NCBI GenBank assembly: GCA_012845835.1
Contig: JABAKD010000016.1
Location: 18,437,820-18,501,819, forward strand
Length of the DNA: 64,000 bases
Direction of reading: 5' to 3'
DNA from: Undaria pinnatifida
Lineage: Eukaryota; Sar; Phaeophyceae; Laminariales; Alariaceae
Shown here: piece by piece, positions 29,601 to 36,600 of the stretch
Layout: each line of letters opens with the position of its first letter
Position numbering within the stretch: the stretch's first letter is position 1
Notes under the pieces: model-generated
What the model was told of the DNA's origin: nothing
Seen by the model: only the letters and a program-made list of their open reading frames with translations
The model's database searches: none
Translations under genes and position numbers: made by a program

Positions 29601-32235
29601 GGGAGCCATGAAGCAACTTTACACAACAAATATGGCGACTTGCAAACATGAAATAATAACACAACCAGCGCCCACTCGAACTGCATGAGTTGGAGCAAGC
29701 CCAGCCCTCGCTGGTACCACACTTCCCGTTCCTCTATGTCGACCTACATTAAATGTCCAAAGCGCGTCATCAAGATACCACGGGGGACACCAAGATCAAA
29801 TACGTCGGTCGACGGCACTCTCGGCCGTTGGCAGACAACCGTCAAGGACAACCATCAAGGACAGCCGTCAAGGACAGCCGTTATGGAATTGCCCATACTG
29901 AAACTACAGGAATGCTAAGTCTAAAGAGGCCTTGGCACGTCAAACGTAGACCGTCAACCAAAACAGAGACCTCAGGGACAGTGCTCTCTTGGACGAAGCA
30001 CGATATGAGCGGAATGGAACCGCAAGCAAGCGTGTATACACGCGGCGTAGAACTTACCGGCATACTTTGTATACACCTGGTACAAGCGCACACTATACAG
30101 GCAGACCCTCCCCCCTCCCGGGACAAACTGAGGGCAACACCATACGCAGAGGAACCGTTAAACTTGCCAAGTGGCTGACAATAGCAACAAAATCAACTCA
30201 ACCTTTCTTTGCAGACTTGACGAACGTACGTTGGCGACAAACGACGAGATGCTCCTATATCCTGACAACCTCAATGTAAGCAGCCGATATGTATGGTTTT
30301 CAACATTGGGTTTCGCGCCAAGGGGGAGGGCGGGCGAAGACTGCTCACCCGCGTACGTGGAGGTCGCTTCTTCAGTCGTGGCACACAAACCTAACCCTAA
30401 CCCTAACTCCAACCCTAGCCCGGGCAGAGAATTCACCCCGACAGCTATATGTCACCGCCGTGAGTTCTGAATTTCCTGAAAAAAATTTGGACCACCTCAA
30501 GCATCGAACAACTTTTATTTCAGTATCTCACACGACATGATGTATCATACCTGATACCTGGTACCGGTATGTGTTTTGTGGTTTGAAGACACGGCCAAGT
30601 CTACTGTTGTATGCAGCAGGTACAGTTTTCAATGTTGGGTCTGGCGGCAGACGCGTGCTACGATGGAGGTAGAAATTTTCGTCTGAAATGGTTTCTGAAC
30701 GACGGGGCTCCTTAACCCAAAAAACCGTCGAAAATTGGATTTCGTTTTTGGCATGATTCTCGTCCTATACCTAGGCCATGGGACTTTTCATCCGGACAGC
30801 AGTTTTGTTTTTCTCCAAATCAGTTTTTGGGTTAAGAAGGACATGTCTTAAGCTCCGAAAGTCAGGAACCTCAGAAAAAAAGTGGTGCACCTCTACCGTA
30901 GCACGCGTCGGCAAGGGGGGGGGGGGACGAAGGTCTGCCCTCCCAACCGTGCACGTAAGATCTACGGTCGTCGTCTTACCTTGTTTGCTTCCTCGAAAAC
31001 GTCGAGAGCGGCCTTATGTTTGCCTAGGAGAGAGAGGCACCGCCCCACTTGCTTCACATTGCAAACGTTTTGTGGGTTGAGGCAAGTGGCCGCTTGAAAT
31101 AGCGTGAGAGCTTCGTGTATTCGACCCCTGGCGCGCATTATTTGGGCTGCAAAAAATGACCGGCGTCCAAGATAAAGTGGCACGACGGAAAGGGGTGGAC
31201 GGGGAGTTCTGTGAGGATAGTTGTTCAAATCATGTTTAACTAGTAATTAGTCTAGACTAGTCCTACAAAGTGGAAAACAAACAAAATTTCACGCCGAGAC
31301 TAGTAGGGCTTTGTCGTCAGAAAATCGATATCGGAAGCAGCCAAACGTGTACCAGTGGTACGTACAGTAGTGATCCCTCTGTATTGCCTGAATGTTTCAG
31401 CCGGGAGTACTGGCACTACAGCGGCAACCGGCACTACTCCCCACACTGCCGCTACTGGTGTTCCAAACACTGGCAAGCGATGCGAAGGCACTTACTGGTA
31501 GTGTATAGCGGGCAACCGACGCAATAGGGCGGCCTCTACTGTACTAACTGTAGTCGCGGTGTGCGTCGCGATGCGCGTATTATCATAGGACCTCAATTCC
31601 GTTGCGGCAATAAAAAATCGGTCGCAGAGGCAGGCAGACGCTCGTGGTGTGTCTGCTCGTAGTCGCGGTGTATCGTATGTCACGATGCATACGTATAATC
31701 GTAGTGTACGATGAGGGCACACGCATGCAATACCAGCACGAGTAGTTTGCGTAGTATTAGACTATAATCTCGGCGAGTGTTTGTTTCCACGGCAAATGAG
31801 CAAACGTGTCGTCACAATGCGAACGCGCCCGGACGAGGTGCGTGTGTTCTTTGTTTCTCTCTAAAGTACTTACTGCGGCCCAGCACATACATCCAGTGAC
31901 CGTGACGACTCTTCACCGTATAGTCTAGAGATACAACTTGTGTGGTCACAATCTTCGCGATAGAGTTACTAACATACCTGGCACATCGCAAACATTGGTT
32001 TGCCCATCCATGCTGGTAAAATTCGCTCACCCTTGACATAGATGGGATACTCCGCCATGCCGTCGCAATCCTGCAGCTGCTCCTGGATGATCTGCAGACA
32101 CTCCGTGTACTCCTGCCGGGCGAAAGACGAGAAGATGCGCCAGTTTTGGCGCTCTCTCATGACCCCACCTTCTTTGTCGGAAGGCTGATTCGCGGGAGAA
32201 ATCATGCTGCTTTTTGCGGGAGGAGGCAATGCCAT
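7135..32235 (-). CDS. BBS4: Bardet-Biedl syndrome 4-like BBSome subunit (TPR protein), ten exons
   Basis: Ten exons join in phase: 32235-32031, 31146-30980, 29497-29369, 29126-29079, 27938-27787, 27529-27463, 27072-27019, 10304-10171, 8382-8277 and 7251-7135, giving 393 codons. The translation follows BBS4 from end to end: an N-terminal RQNW segment, [83 protein letters not shown], then [12 protein letters not shown]. These are successive tetratricopeptide hairpins. BBS4 binds pericentriolar cargo and is part of the BBSome, which moves membrane proteins in and out of cilia. Human BBS4 has 519 residues, so a short C-terminal tail exon is missing and not located below 7135. The start ATG at 32235 is followed by a serine/proline-rich lead. 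Intron 7 is 16.7 kb of nested retroelements. Introns 3/4 and the flank of exon 10 carry partial exon duplicates. It is transcribed divergently from the HopJ gene. Confidence 0.93.
7252..8276 (-). other. BBS4 intron 9 (1025 bp)
   Basis: It contains a 20-bp tandem duplication near 7640-7682 (CCTATAAAAATGAGTGCTGT) and AC-rich sequence at 7700-7830. No other gene signal was seen. Confidence 0.6.
8277..8382 (-). CDS. BBS4: BBS4 exon 9
   Basis: The acceptor is TCCCTCAG/T and the donor is AAG/GTAAGG. It encodes [17 protein letters not shown] and [16 protein letters not shown], a TPR unit. The split Ser codon is completed from exon 8. Confidence 0.92.
8615..9730. mobile_element. TIR element, family M, copy 3, with ~960-bp satellite
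   Basis: The left end CCAGGTCTTTTCACGGGACA and the right end CTGTGAAAATCCCTGA form a diverged inverted pair. The left arm also shares the CTGCGGGTC..GAGGAGGTTTTTC words seen inverted in copies 2 and 4. The interior is the compound satellite at 8756-9714. Confidence 0.6.
8756..9714. repeat. Compound pentanucleotide satellite CCCGA / CCGCA / CCGAA
   Basis: Three blocks run in order on the plus strand: (CCCGA)n from 8756 to about 9085, a mixed zone, (CCGCA)n at about 9166-9340, then (CCGAA)n to 9714. Rare 1-nt indels break the phase. Long ORFs on both strands (TRPDP-, APHRT- and EPNRT-type repeats) are artefacts of a 5-nt unit lacking stops. Confidence 0.97.
10171..10304 (-). CDS. BBS4: BBS4 exon 8
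   Basis: The acceptor is ATACACAG/GGT and the donor is CAG/GTCAGT. It encodes [20 protein letters not shown] and [20 protein letters not shown], among the most conserved BBS4 stretches. It ends 2 nt into a Ser codon. Confidence 0.95.
10970..11100 (-). mobile_element. Degenerate LINE 3'-end fragment
   Basis: The words GTTGTTGCTGTTGTTTTCGC, TAATCTAGTCCGTGGTCA and CCAATCACTCTGAGGTGA match the tail-proximal part of the LINE 3' UTR at 17290-17400 with several differences. Confidence 0.5.
12313..12351. repeat. Interstitial telomere-like (TTAGGG)n tract
   Basis: About six imperfect TTAGGG units (GGTTAGGGTTAGGGTTAGGG with GGGGTTAAGG variants). Similar short tracts are at 30388-30420 (CCCTAA) and 45727-45756. 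Confidence 0.8.
13706..14500 (-). mobile_element. Diverged LTR-like segment plus adjoining internal piece
   Basis: 13706-14010 aligns by eye with the LTR-like repeat at 14509-14817 (shared words GCGGGCTTGCCCGTTG, GCTGAGGTGGTGA) and with 26650-26890. 14030-14220 resembles 14820-15010 (ATCAACAGCC.CCTGCTT, GAAAAATAC, AAATATTGCAG). This suggests an older related element next to the younger one. Confidence 0.45.
14509..14817 (-). repeat. LTR-like direct repeat Y1 (3' side, minus-strand element)
   Basis: This 309-bp segment is repeated at 21226-21529 with roughly 85-90% match by eye. On the minus strand it ends CTACGCTTCGTAGGGATCAACA, with terminal CA, and the partner copy starts TGTGCTCGG. Both contain a TATATA core. 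It brackets a 6.7-kb interior with a Copia-like RNase H fragment. Confidence 0.65.
14818..17285 (-). mobile_element. Copia-like element interior with RNase H-proximal fragment
   Basis: At 15910-16030 on the minus strand the frame reads [20 protein letters not shown], then [13 protein letters not shown] and KAHWKTA. This is the connection between reverse transcriptase and RNase H in Ty1/Copia Pol (Y..AVG.LMYLA..TRPDI). No further RT motifs (YVDD) are readable, so the coding region is decayed. At 15215-15400 there are words shared with 26480-26640 (CATACTAG.CAA, CAAATGCTC..AATCC). From 16140 to 17285 I see no domain. Confidence 0.6.
17906..19640 (-). pseudogene. LINE reverse transcriptase, 5'-truncated and frameshifted
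   Basis: The first frame (19640 to about 19200) gives [20 protein letters not shown], then [13 protein letters not shown] (motif A, 19509-19547) and [14 protein letters not shown] (motif B, about 19354). A shift between about 19190 and 19235 is needed to continue into [13 protein letters not shown] (motif C, about 19129-19143), the thumb region, and a C-terminal [20 protein letters not shown] block typical of non-LTR Pol proteins. The endonuclease and the first RT blocks are missing. The C terminus runs into a Gly/Glu/Arg repeat tract encoded by the C-rich satellite at 18005-18250 and then stops near 17906. Loss of the 5' end and the frameshift make it non-functional. It belongs to the LINE superfamily; the clade cannot be settled by eye. 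Confidence 0.85.
18005..18250. repeat. Polypyrimidine (CCCCCCT)n-like tract inside the LINE ORF
   Basis: About 245 bp almost wholly C and T on the plus strand, with runs of 5-13 C. On the minus strand it is in frame with the RT ORF and encodes [12 protein letters not shown] repeats. The G-rich strand could form G-quadruplexes. Confidence 0.9.
19641..20336. other. Unassigned sequence between LINE and coiled-coil ORF
   Basis: No domain or repeat family was recognised. The sequence is AT-moderate with short ORFs only. Presumed interior of the Y LTR element. Confidence 0.4.
20337..21164 (-). CDS. Coiled-coil polyglutamine ORF, possible Gag-like protein
   Basis: An open frame of 275 codons on the minus strand. 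A likely start is the internal Met at about 21068 (MPEGEVNMG). Residues after it form a charged heptad-like coiled coil ([20 protein letters not shown], then [20 protein letters not shown]). A run of 17 Gln encoded by CAG (CTG on plus, about 20606-20657) and a second Q-rich stretch follow. It lies directly inside the Y2 repeat at the position of gag in a minus-strand LTR element, but it has no zinc knuckle and I do not recognise the family. It could instead be a host-gene exon; the position favours an element protein. Confidence 0.45.
20606..20657. repeat. (CTG)n microsatellite, polyQ-coding on minus strand
   Basis: About 17 uninterrupted CTG units (TGCTGC on plus) inside the coiled-coil ORF. 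Confidence 0.9.
21226..21529 (-). repeat. LTR-like direct repeat Y2 (5' side, minus-strand element)
   Basis: Partner of 14509-14817. On the minus strand it begins TGTGCTCGG and ends CTTCGTAGGGACCAACG, with a (TA)n core at about 21322-21340. The coiled-coil ORF starts about 60 bp (open frame) to 160 bp (likely Met) inside it. No obvious tRNA-type primer site follows. Confidence 0.65.
21720..21984 (-). mobile_element. LINE 3' UTR copy 2, distal half with (CAA)n tail
   Basis: Matches 17290-17550: (TTG)n tail at 21724-21738, then TCAAGTCCGTGGTCACAGGA, CCACCAGAAACATATAAAAG and TCGGGAGTCAG. It breaks off at GACTAT, where the LTR-type sequence TGTTAAGG begins. The other half resumes at about 25436, so the two are one LINE fragment split by an insertion. 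Confidence 0.75.
21985..22068 (-). repeat. Short LTR (TGTTA...TAACA)
   Basis: 84 bp starting TGTTAAGGAATTAG and ending CTTATAACA, with a 5-bp terminal inverted repeat. It matches the LTRs of the miniature element at 46852 and 47163. It is followed by CCCCCCCTGAAACGGC, the complement of a G-rich polypurine tract, so this is most simply the 3' LTR of a minus-strand element. Confidence 0.7.
22091..22656 (+). pseudogene. NADAR-domain (YbiA-like) fragment, frameshifted
   Basis: The frame beginning near [13 protein letters not shown] and reading [46 protein letters not shown] follows the C-terminal two thirds of NADAR proteins, which act on NAD/ADP-ribose-linked or riboflavin-pathway metabolites. 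After GRGK the expected [14 protein letters not shown] is in another frame: one base is missing in the A run at about 22423-22427. That second frame ends at a TGA at 22654-22656. The N-terminal part of the domain with its FSNF-type motif is absent because the homology starts just after the LTR. Whether the gene was carried by the retroelement or was an independent neighbour is unknown. Single-base loss in a homopolymer could also be a sequencing error. Confidence 0.7.
22657..23763. other. Unassigned retroelement sequence with a 36-bp tandem repeat
   Basis: High-GC sequence with open frames on both strands (plus 22922-23734; minus 22306-23118 and 23469-23900). None shows protease, RT or RNase H motifs. 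A 36-bp unit repeated about four times (23204-23355) encodes [16 protein letters not shown] units on plus or [16 protein letters not shown] units on minus, with an alternating 72-bp order. Codon use does not settle the coding strand. Confidence 0.4.
23764..25500 (+). pseudogene. Ty3/gypsy-type Pol fragment: integrase, C-terminally truncated
   Basis: Homology is evident from about 24060. The zinc-binding HHCC module uses H210, H216, C246 and C249. The catalytic core has D279 (SVDYFGPL), D341 (LSDNGLQF) and E377 (GGVEWLSH), with exactly 35 residues between the last two, the D,D35E triad. The C-terminal half contains [19 protein letters not shown] and [20 protein letters not shown], the GPY/F module. 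After TPDG the frame crosses into LINE 3' UTR sequence ([11 protein letters not shown] onward) and stops at 25498-25500, so the last residues are not integrase. RT and RNase H are absent upstream and no 3' LTR follows. The triad is intact but the element cannot be autonomous. Confidence 0.85.
25436..25866 (-). mobile_element. LINE 3' UTR copy 2, proximal half
   Basis: Continues the LINE copy interrupted at 21984: CCAAGAAAGACTACCACGTA, a purine-rich GAAAA tract (25510-25700), ACTAGCAGACCCTA and GGGCGGTCTTATGCTATCTTG all match 17570-17960. The 5' truncation lies at about 25866. Between the halves, a stretch corresponding to TATACCGC is lost, indicating a deletion at the right edge of the insertion. 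Confidence 0.75.
25867..26640. other. Intron 7 remainder: CAC/CAG-rich and repeat-like sequence
   Basis: 26080-26225 is rich in CAC, CAG and ACC triplets. 26480-26640 shares words with 15215-15400. No coding domain was found. Confidence 0.4.
26650..26890 (-). repeat. Diverged LTR-like segment Z2
   Basis: CTTGACCCTAGGAGCGTAGC, GCGGGCTTAGCCGTTG and GACAGAGCTGAGGTGGTGAG resemble 13725-13800 and the Y repeats. It may mark the far end of the older element that contains the nest. Confidence 0.4.
27019..27072 (-). CDS. BBS4: BBS4 exon 7
   Basis: 54 nt; acceptor TTTTTCAG/ACG and donor AAG/GTGAGG. It encodes [18 protein letters not shown], an almost invariant BBS4 segment. Confidence 0.95.
27463..27529 (-). 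CDS. BBS4: BBS4 exon 6
   Basis: 67 nt; acceptor CGCACAG/G and donor CAG/GTAACC. It encodes [20 protein letters not shown] plus VQ, matching the ILAAGS..Q...D.D.AL.KYRV region. Confidence 0.93.
27724..27752. repeat. (GGGT)n microsatellite
   Basis: About seven GGGT units in intron 5, G4-capable. Confidence 0.9.
27787..27938 (-). CDS. BBS4: BBS4 exon 5
   Basis: 152 nt; acceptor GATCTCGCAG/GAA and donor GG/GTAAGA. It encodes [20 protein letters not shown] and [18 protein letters not shown], with the split Gly codon shared with exon 6. Confidence 0.95.
28246..28785. repeat. Tandem duplication, ~269-bp unit, in BBS4 intron 4
   Basis: Units start at about 28246 and 28516 (GGATGCCTYGGAACC). They share TTGGCCAGCTTGGAACGAT, ATGCACCTAACCCTTCAG, AACTCTGGTGCGAAACACCG and AAATCGGCAGCTTCTACGAT, with roughly 85% identity by eye. 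Confidence 0.85.
28971..29010 (-). repeat. Partial duplicate of BBS4 exon 4
   Basis: The minus strand reads [13 protein letters not shown] followed by donor GAG/GTAGGA, against exon 4 [13 protein letters not shown] and GAG/GTGAGA. The first five exon-4 codons are not preserved. Acceptor TTGTCAG/G gives 40 nt (frame-breaking), while an alternative CATCAG/GGC would give a 33-nt in-frame exon. Confidence 0.7.
29020..29061. repeat. (ATGAT)n-like microsatellite
   Basis: ATATGATATGATATGATATA and variants, between exon 4 and its duplicate. Confidence 0.85.
29079..29126 (-). CDS. BBS4: BBS4 exon 4 (48-nt micro-exon)
   Basis: 16 codons, [16 protein letters not shown]; acceptor CGTAATAG/GTG and donor GAG/GTGAGA. 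Phase 0 at both ends, fitting GK/.....L.G....A...Y/ of BBS4. Confidence 0.88.
29369..29497 (-). CDS. BBS4: BBS4 exon 3
   Basis: 43 codons, [20 protein letters not shown] to FLHMGK. The acceptor is CACAGAG/GAT. The donor is AAG/GCAAGT, a non-canonical GC donor with otherwise perfect consensus; no GT donor fits the phase. Confidence 0.9.
29665..29731 (-). repeat. Partial duplicate of BBS4 exon 3 (5' half)
   Basis: The minus strand reads [20 protein letters not shown] with the same GTCGACATAGAG/GAA acceptor, against [21 protein letters not shown]. Similarity ends abruptly at the equivalent of GCGCTGG, so there is no donor. Confidence 0.75.
29732..30979 (-). other. BBS4 intron 2, remaining part
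   Basis: It contains a (CCCTAA)n-like tract at 30388-30420, a triple CAAGGACA-type repeat at 29849-29880, and a G run at 30917-30926. No gene was recognised. Confidence 0.6.
30980..31146 (-). CDS. BBS4: BBS4 exon 2
   Basis: Acceptor TTTTGCAG/CCC and donor AAG/GTAAGA. It encodes [19 protein letters not shown] and [19 protein letters not shown], ending EEANK. Confidence 0.95.
31147..32030 (-). other. BBS4 intron 1 (884 bp)
   Basis: 31340-31490 is related to 60930-61060 (GGCACTACAGCGGCAACCGG / GGCACTATATCGACAACAGG). No gene signal. Confidence 0.6.
32031..32235 (-). CDS. BBS4: BBS4 exon 1 with start codon
   Basis: 68 codons plus 1 nt; donor AAGG/GTGAGC. It starts [33 protein letters not shown] and MAEYPIYVK match the N-terminal BBS4 motif (K.NW....Y.R..Y..C...I). 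It joins exon 2 as V-K-A-Q-I-M. Confidence 0.92.
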
Positions 32236-32991
32236 CTTTCAGCGTAGTGCCACTGCTCGCAGTGTAGCACGATTCTCGGGTGAAGAATCAGCACAGGGAA
32301 AACTGGGTGCGGGTGCTGCTGCTGTCGTAGGTAGGTAGTCTAGGGTGCTATTAGTAGAGCGGGCGGGGGATACTGGGTGTGCTGCCGCTGTTGCTGTTAT
32401 CAGGCAGAGTATTAGAGCAGGTCGCAGAGCCTCATTTGTAGTGGCACCTACAGCAATGGCTGGATAATAAAATCCACAGGAAGCAGCAGCAGCGCGGTAA
32501 AAATAAGGATCATATCATATCTAGTCTAGTCTATATCGATAACACGACTACACAAAGACGAGCAGGACGAGACTACCGTCCGACGAGGGCCGGCTATTAT
32601 AATAATAGTCTACACTTACATCAATACGACCAAATATGTCTAAATGACGGGCGGAATAGGTGTGTGTCGGACGGTAATTTTTTTAAAAGATGCCGTTACG
32701 GACGCTTGCTAATGCCATAACCATTAGGTTTTTGTGTAGAGCACGTCGGTCGTACACCAGTGACCTTTGATGCTCGTTTGGTGACGGACGTCGTGATTGA
32801 CACCCTTGACGACGAAAACGTGCGATAAACAATAAAATAAAATGACGGTTTCATTTTCTCTCACAAGGATTACAGGCACGCCACTTTCGTTGGAACTCCT
32901 TACTTGAGTGACATGCAAGCAGGCAAGCATCGTCAACCATCAACACCGACTAGAGCCGTCAATAACAGGTGAAGCAGAAAACTTCAGTACC
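32236..32991. promoter_or_regulatory. Divergent intergenic region, probable bidirectional promoter
   Basis: 756 bp between the BBS4 start (-) and the HopJ-gene start (+), including both 5' UTRs. No exon or repeat family was recognised. No convincing TATA box is seen for either gene. An in-frame ATG at 32908 precedes the chosen HopJ start. Confidence 0.6.
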
Positions 32992-33626
32992 ATGAAGCCA
33001 ACGGGTGTGATCGGTGCCGCTGTGCTCGCGCTTGTGGCCAACAATGCGGACGCGTTCTTCATGCCAGCCGGCGTGGTCGCAGGTGGAGCATTTTCCACCT
33101 CTCCCTTGTCCTCGTCCACCTCCGCACAGCAAAGCCTAGGCACCGCTGCGTCACACGCTGCCGGGTGTTCCTGCTCCTCGTGCTCGCCGAGGGGTGCCCA
33201 CGGGTGCTCCTGCATGTGCCCCTCTTGCTCATCCTTGGCGGCGGTCTCCGCACGGTCCCATGGCGGAGGGTGCCGCTGTGGTGCCTGCTCCGTGCGCATG
33301 CAGGCGCACCCGGAAGGTTGCGGTTGCGGAGACTGCTCGTCAACGCTAAGCAGCGGAGCCTTCCACGGGTGCTCCTGCAAGTGCTCCAGATGTGTGAGCA
33401 CCTCTGCGCACGGCCTGCCCTGCACGTGCAGTGCTTGCATGGCGAGCGGGAAGGGGCAACGGGCTGCCTCTAAGTTGACGGTGATGGGCATGGGGAGAGG
33501 CCAGTCAGAGCAGCTAGGGGAGGCTGCCACCGCATTCAGGCAACGGCTTGTTGGCGAGCCGCAGTCTGTGGTGTTCGAGGACACCATGGCTGCCGTCGAG
33601 GAAGGATTCGACTACTCCCCGAAGAG
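32992..33626 (+). CDS. HopJ gene exon 1
   Basis: Encodes the presequence, the six-unit Cys-rich region and the first HopJ helix. Donor AAGAG/GTGAGA at 33626/33627. Confidence 0.9.
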
Positions 33627-36600
33627 GTGAGAGGATGGCCCTAGTGGCAGAGGCGGCAGGAGGAACAGCTGGAGGAGGAGCAGGAGGAGTTGTTCACACT
33701 ATTGGGATTGGGTCGTTGAATTGCCTGTTTGGTCAGGGGGTGCGAGCAGCGAGGAGCGGTGCTTTTGATTGCTGTTGGTGTACTATGCCTGAAACATGAG
33801 CACAAAACGAGTTTGAATGTGACTGGACGCAAAACGCGACGGGTGCAATCTATGATATCTGTGATATTTGTCCTCCGGCGGACGGGGCAAAATAAAGCTC
33901 ACCACACTTCCACGTGAAAATTTTCGTTCTCGTACATGTCGTGTGTCATTTTTACTCGTGTAACTCGTAATGCAGCACTAGCTGGCGTATCGTTCAGTTC
34001 CCATAGTAGCGGCAGAGCTGTCCCTGCCGGCAGTCGCCGTTACTACTCCAGCAGCGCAAGCTGCCGTTGTATACGGATGCGTGAGCATGTCGACCCGACT
34101 TGGTCCCTGGGGATCGGGTGCGGTGGAGATAAGCCACCCGGAAAGACATCCCTCAGGGTAATGTGGGACTTGCGCAAGCTCACCCACTGACGAAACCCCC
34201 GGCCATGAGGAAAGAGCCTTTCGCCGGACTTGGTCCAGCTACGGCCCACCCTTCCCGTTCGGGTGTAGGCGATCTAATCTATTAATTGGAGAGCGTGCAG
34301 CAGCAGTACAAGTACCTTGATGCTGCACAAATGTCTTGCAACGCCCCACTTTGCAGATCGGACGCATCTCCTAACCCCGGAGCCCGGGTTGCTTCGTTTA
34401 GCGGATGCTCACGCTTTAAATCGTCATTTACTTTCGACATATTTCCCTCTGAACCTTCTCTGAACGTTCAAAGGGTTGTTGACACAAGATATCCTGTTAA
34501 TGGTAAACGTCATTTTTTTTTTTTTTTTTTTATCCTCCGGCGGATGGGGAAAAATAAAGCTTTAGCTCACCACACTTCCACGTATTTTCATACGCGTCGT
34601 GTGTCGATTTAACTCAGCTGCTTTCGCAGCCCAACGCTAGCTGGCGCACCCTTCGGGTCCCATTGTAGGTATAGCGTTGTTGACACAAGATATCCTATTA
34701 ATGGTAAACGTCAACGTGTCAATGTGTAGGGCGGACGGCGGACAGCGGACAGCGAGGCGATTTGCCCCTACCCTGTTGCCTGTAGGGCTTTGTCTGCGAG
34801 TAGACTACACAAATAGCAGTTAGTTGCGAGTCCGAGAAGTTGTGCTACGCAGCAGCAAGCAACAGTGCACGGACTCCACCAATTTTATCATTTGTTTGTT
34901 TGAATTCTCACGATCCTCATATTTCCGTCCATAGTGGTAGGTGGTTCGACTTTATGACCGGTATTACATTACCTGTATGACCAACCACCAACCGTATAAC
35001 GTTTTGAAGTTTCGTGGTGCTGAGCACTGGTACTGACTCATGTAGCAGCTCTGTCATGCTTCTATCATACCGTACCTGGTAACGGTACTATCTAACCAAG
35101 TCTAACCTAGTGGCTCCCCTTCGAGGCGCAAGCATTTGTAGACACGAGCCTGTGGGAAAAATCACGGGCCAAAGACCAGTGTACTCCGTATAGTTTTAGT
35201 GTGTCTGTTCTGGCTCTGGCCGTCCTGGTGGAAACCCCGATTTTGGATATAGTCGCGCGGGATCAAGTTGTCATGTTGTGATGGTTGGCCCCTCCGGCGG
35301 CTACTTAAATAGACTATTCCCAGGGCTGGTTTGTAGCGAGAGTCAGTTTTGGGGGACTCAGGTCGGGGTGGGATCAGAGTGCCAATTGCGAGCAGGGTCG
35401 GTTATAGCTTTGACCTATGGAATCCTCTGAGGCTCGTGTCTACGAACATCCCTCACATCGAATAGATCATGATCTAATGTAAAACCTGTATCTGTGGTTA
35501 TGCTGTGTTTTGCGGGGTCTGTGTAGCACAGAACGAACCCGGGGAACGTGTTGCCAGATCAATCAGATTCCGGCGCTCACCCGGCAGCATGATCTATCGG
35601 CCATGCAGATCACATAGAGGAGGGATCTATCTGCCCTAGGAGACATAGATCATATAGATCATGAATAGGGGTCTGATTTCTCCGACGTGTGACACAGTTC
35701 TCTCGTACCTGTCCCGGATGACACGACATACCGGCATGTTTTCAGAAGTTGGGTACGAAAGTACAGCAGCACAGGACGCCTATTAATAGTAACAGTAAGA
35801 AGCAGAAATGCTGAAGCAGGCTGGGCTTTTTATTTGGGAGAGAGTGCGTTCTACACTATCTTCGGTGTAACGACTCCCGAATTTCTTGTTTTCCTGTTAA
35901 TTTTTGCCTGGCTTTGTTGTTACCCTGTTTCTATATTTTTGATGTCCTGAACTGTAGGTGGTACCTTGTCTTACCTCATGCGCTTGTGAGTCGTTGGGTT
36001 GGTCTTGCAAGTGGGGTGACAATACCTACATCGCATCACACAGTTTCGATTAACCCCTCAAGAAGTTTAGAAGGAAAAAGTGCACTGATCGGACAGGTTA
36101 GATCCCTATTTCTGATCTGTGTCTTTCTCGGCAGATATACCTCTGGCGCATATGATCTGCGTGGCCTGGGTATTGATCCCGGGTGGGGAGCCGCATGATT
36201 CGCGTGGTCTTGCACCTGTTTCTTGGGCTGGGTCTCTACTACACAGATCCTCCACAGTGTATCATAACGGCAGGTACAGGATCTAGATCGTGATCTGTCC
36301 GATGTGTGAAAAGGAGTGGCCAGTGCAAGCGTCGCCGCGCGAAGCGCGAGAGCGTGAGTTTTAACGAAAATTCGGCGAACATCGAAAAGCAGCACGTAGG
36401 AAAGCTGAACCATGCTGCCGAAGTTATACAGTACACGTGTCCGAAGTGCGACGGAAGGAGATGTACGACACGCGCAGGCAACAGCATGATGTAAGTTTTA
36501 CTACCTGTTCGACGGTCTTCGTAGACGGCTGATAATACCGCGCTCGTGATTTTTTTGGTTGCTAAACCTGGGGCCCCAAAGAGTTGTAACCCTTTTTTTT

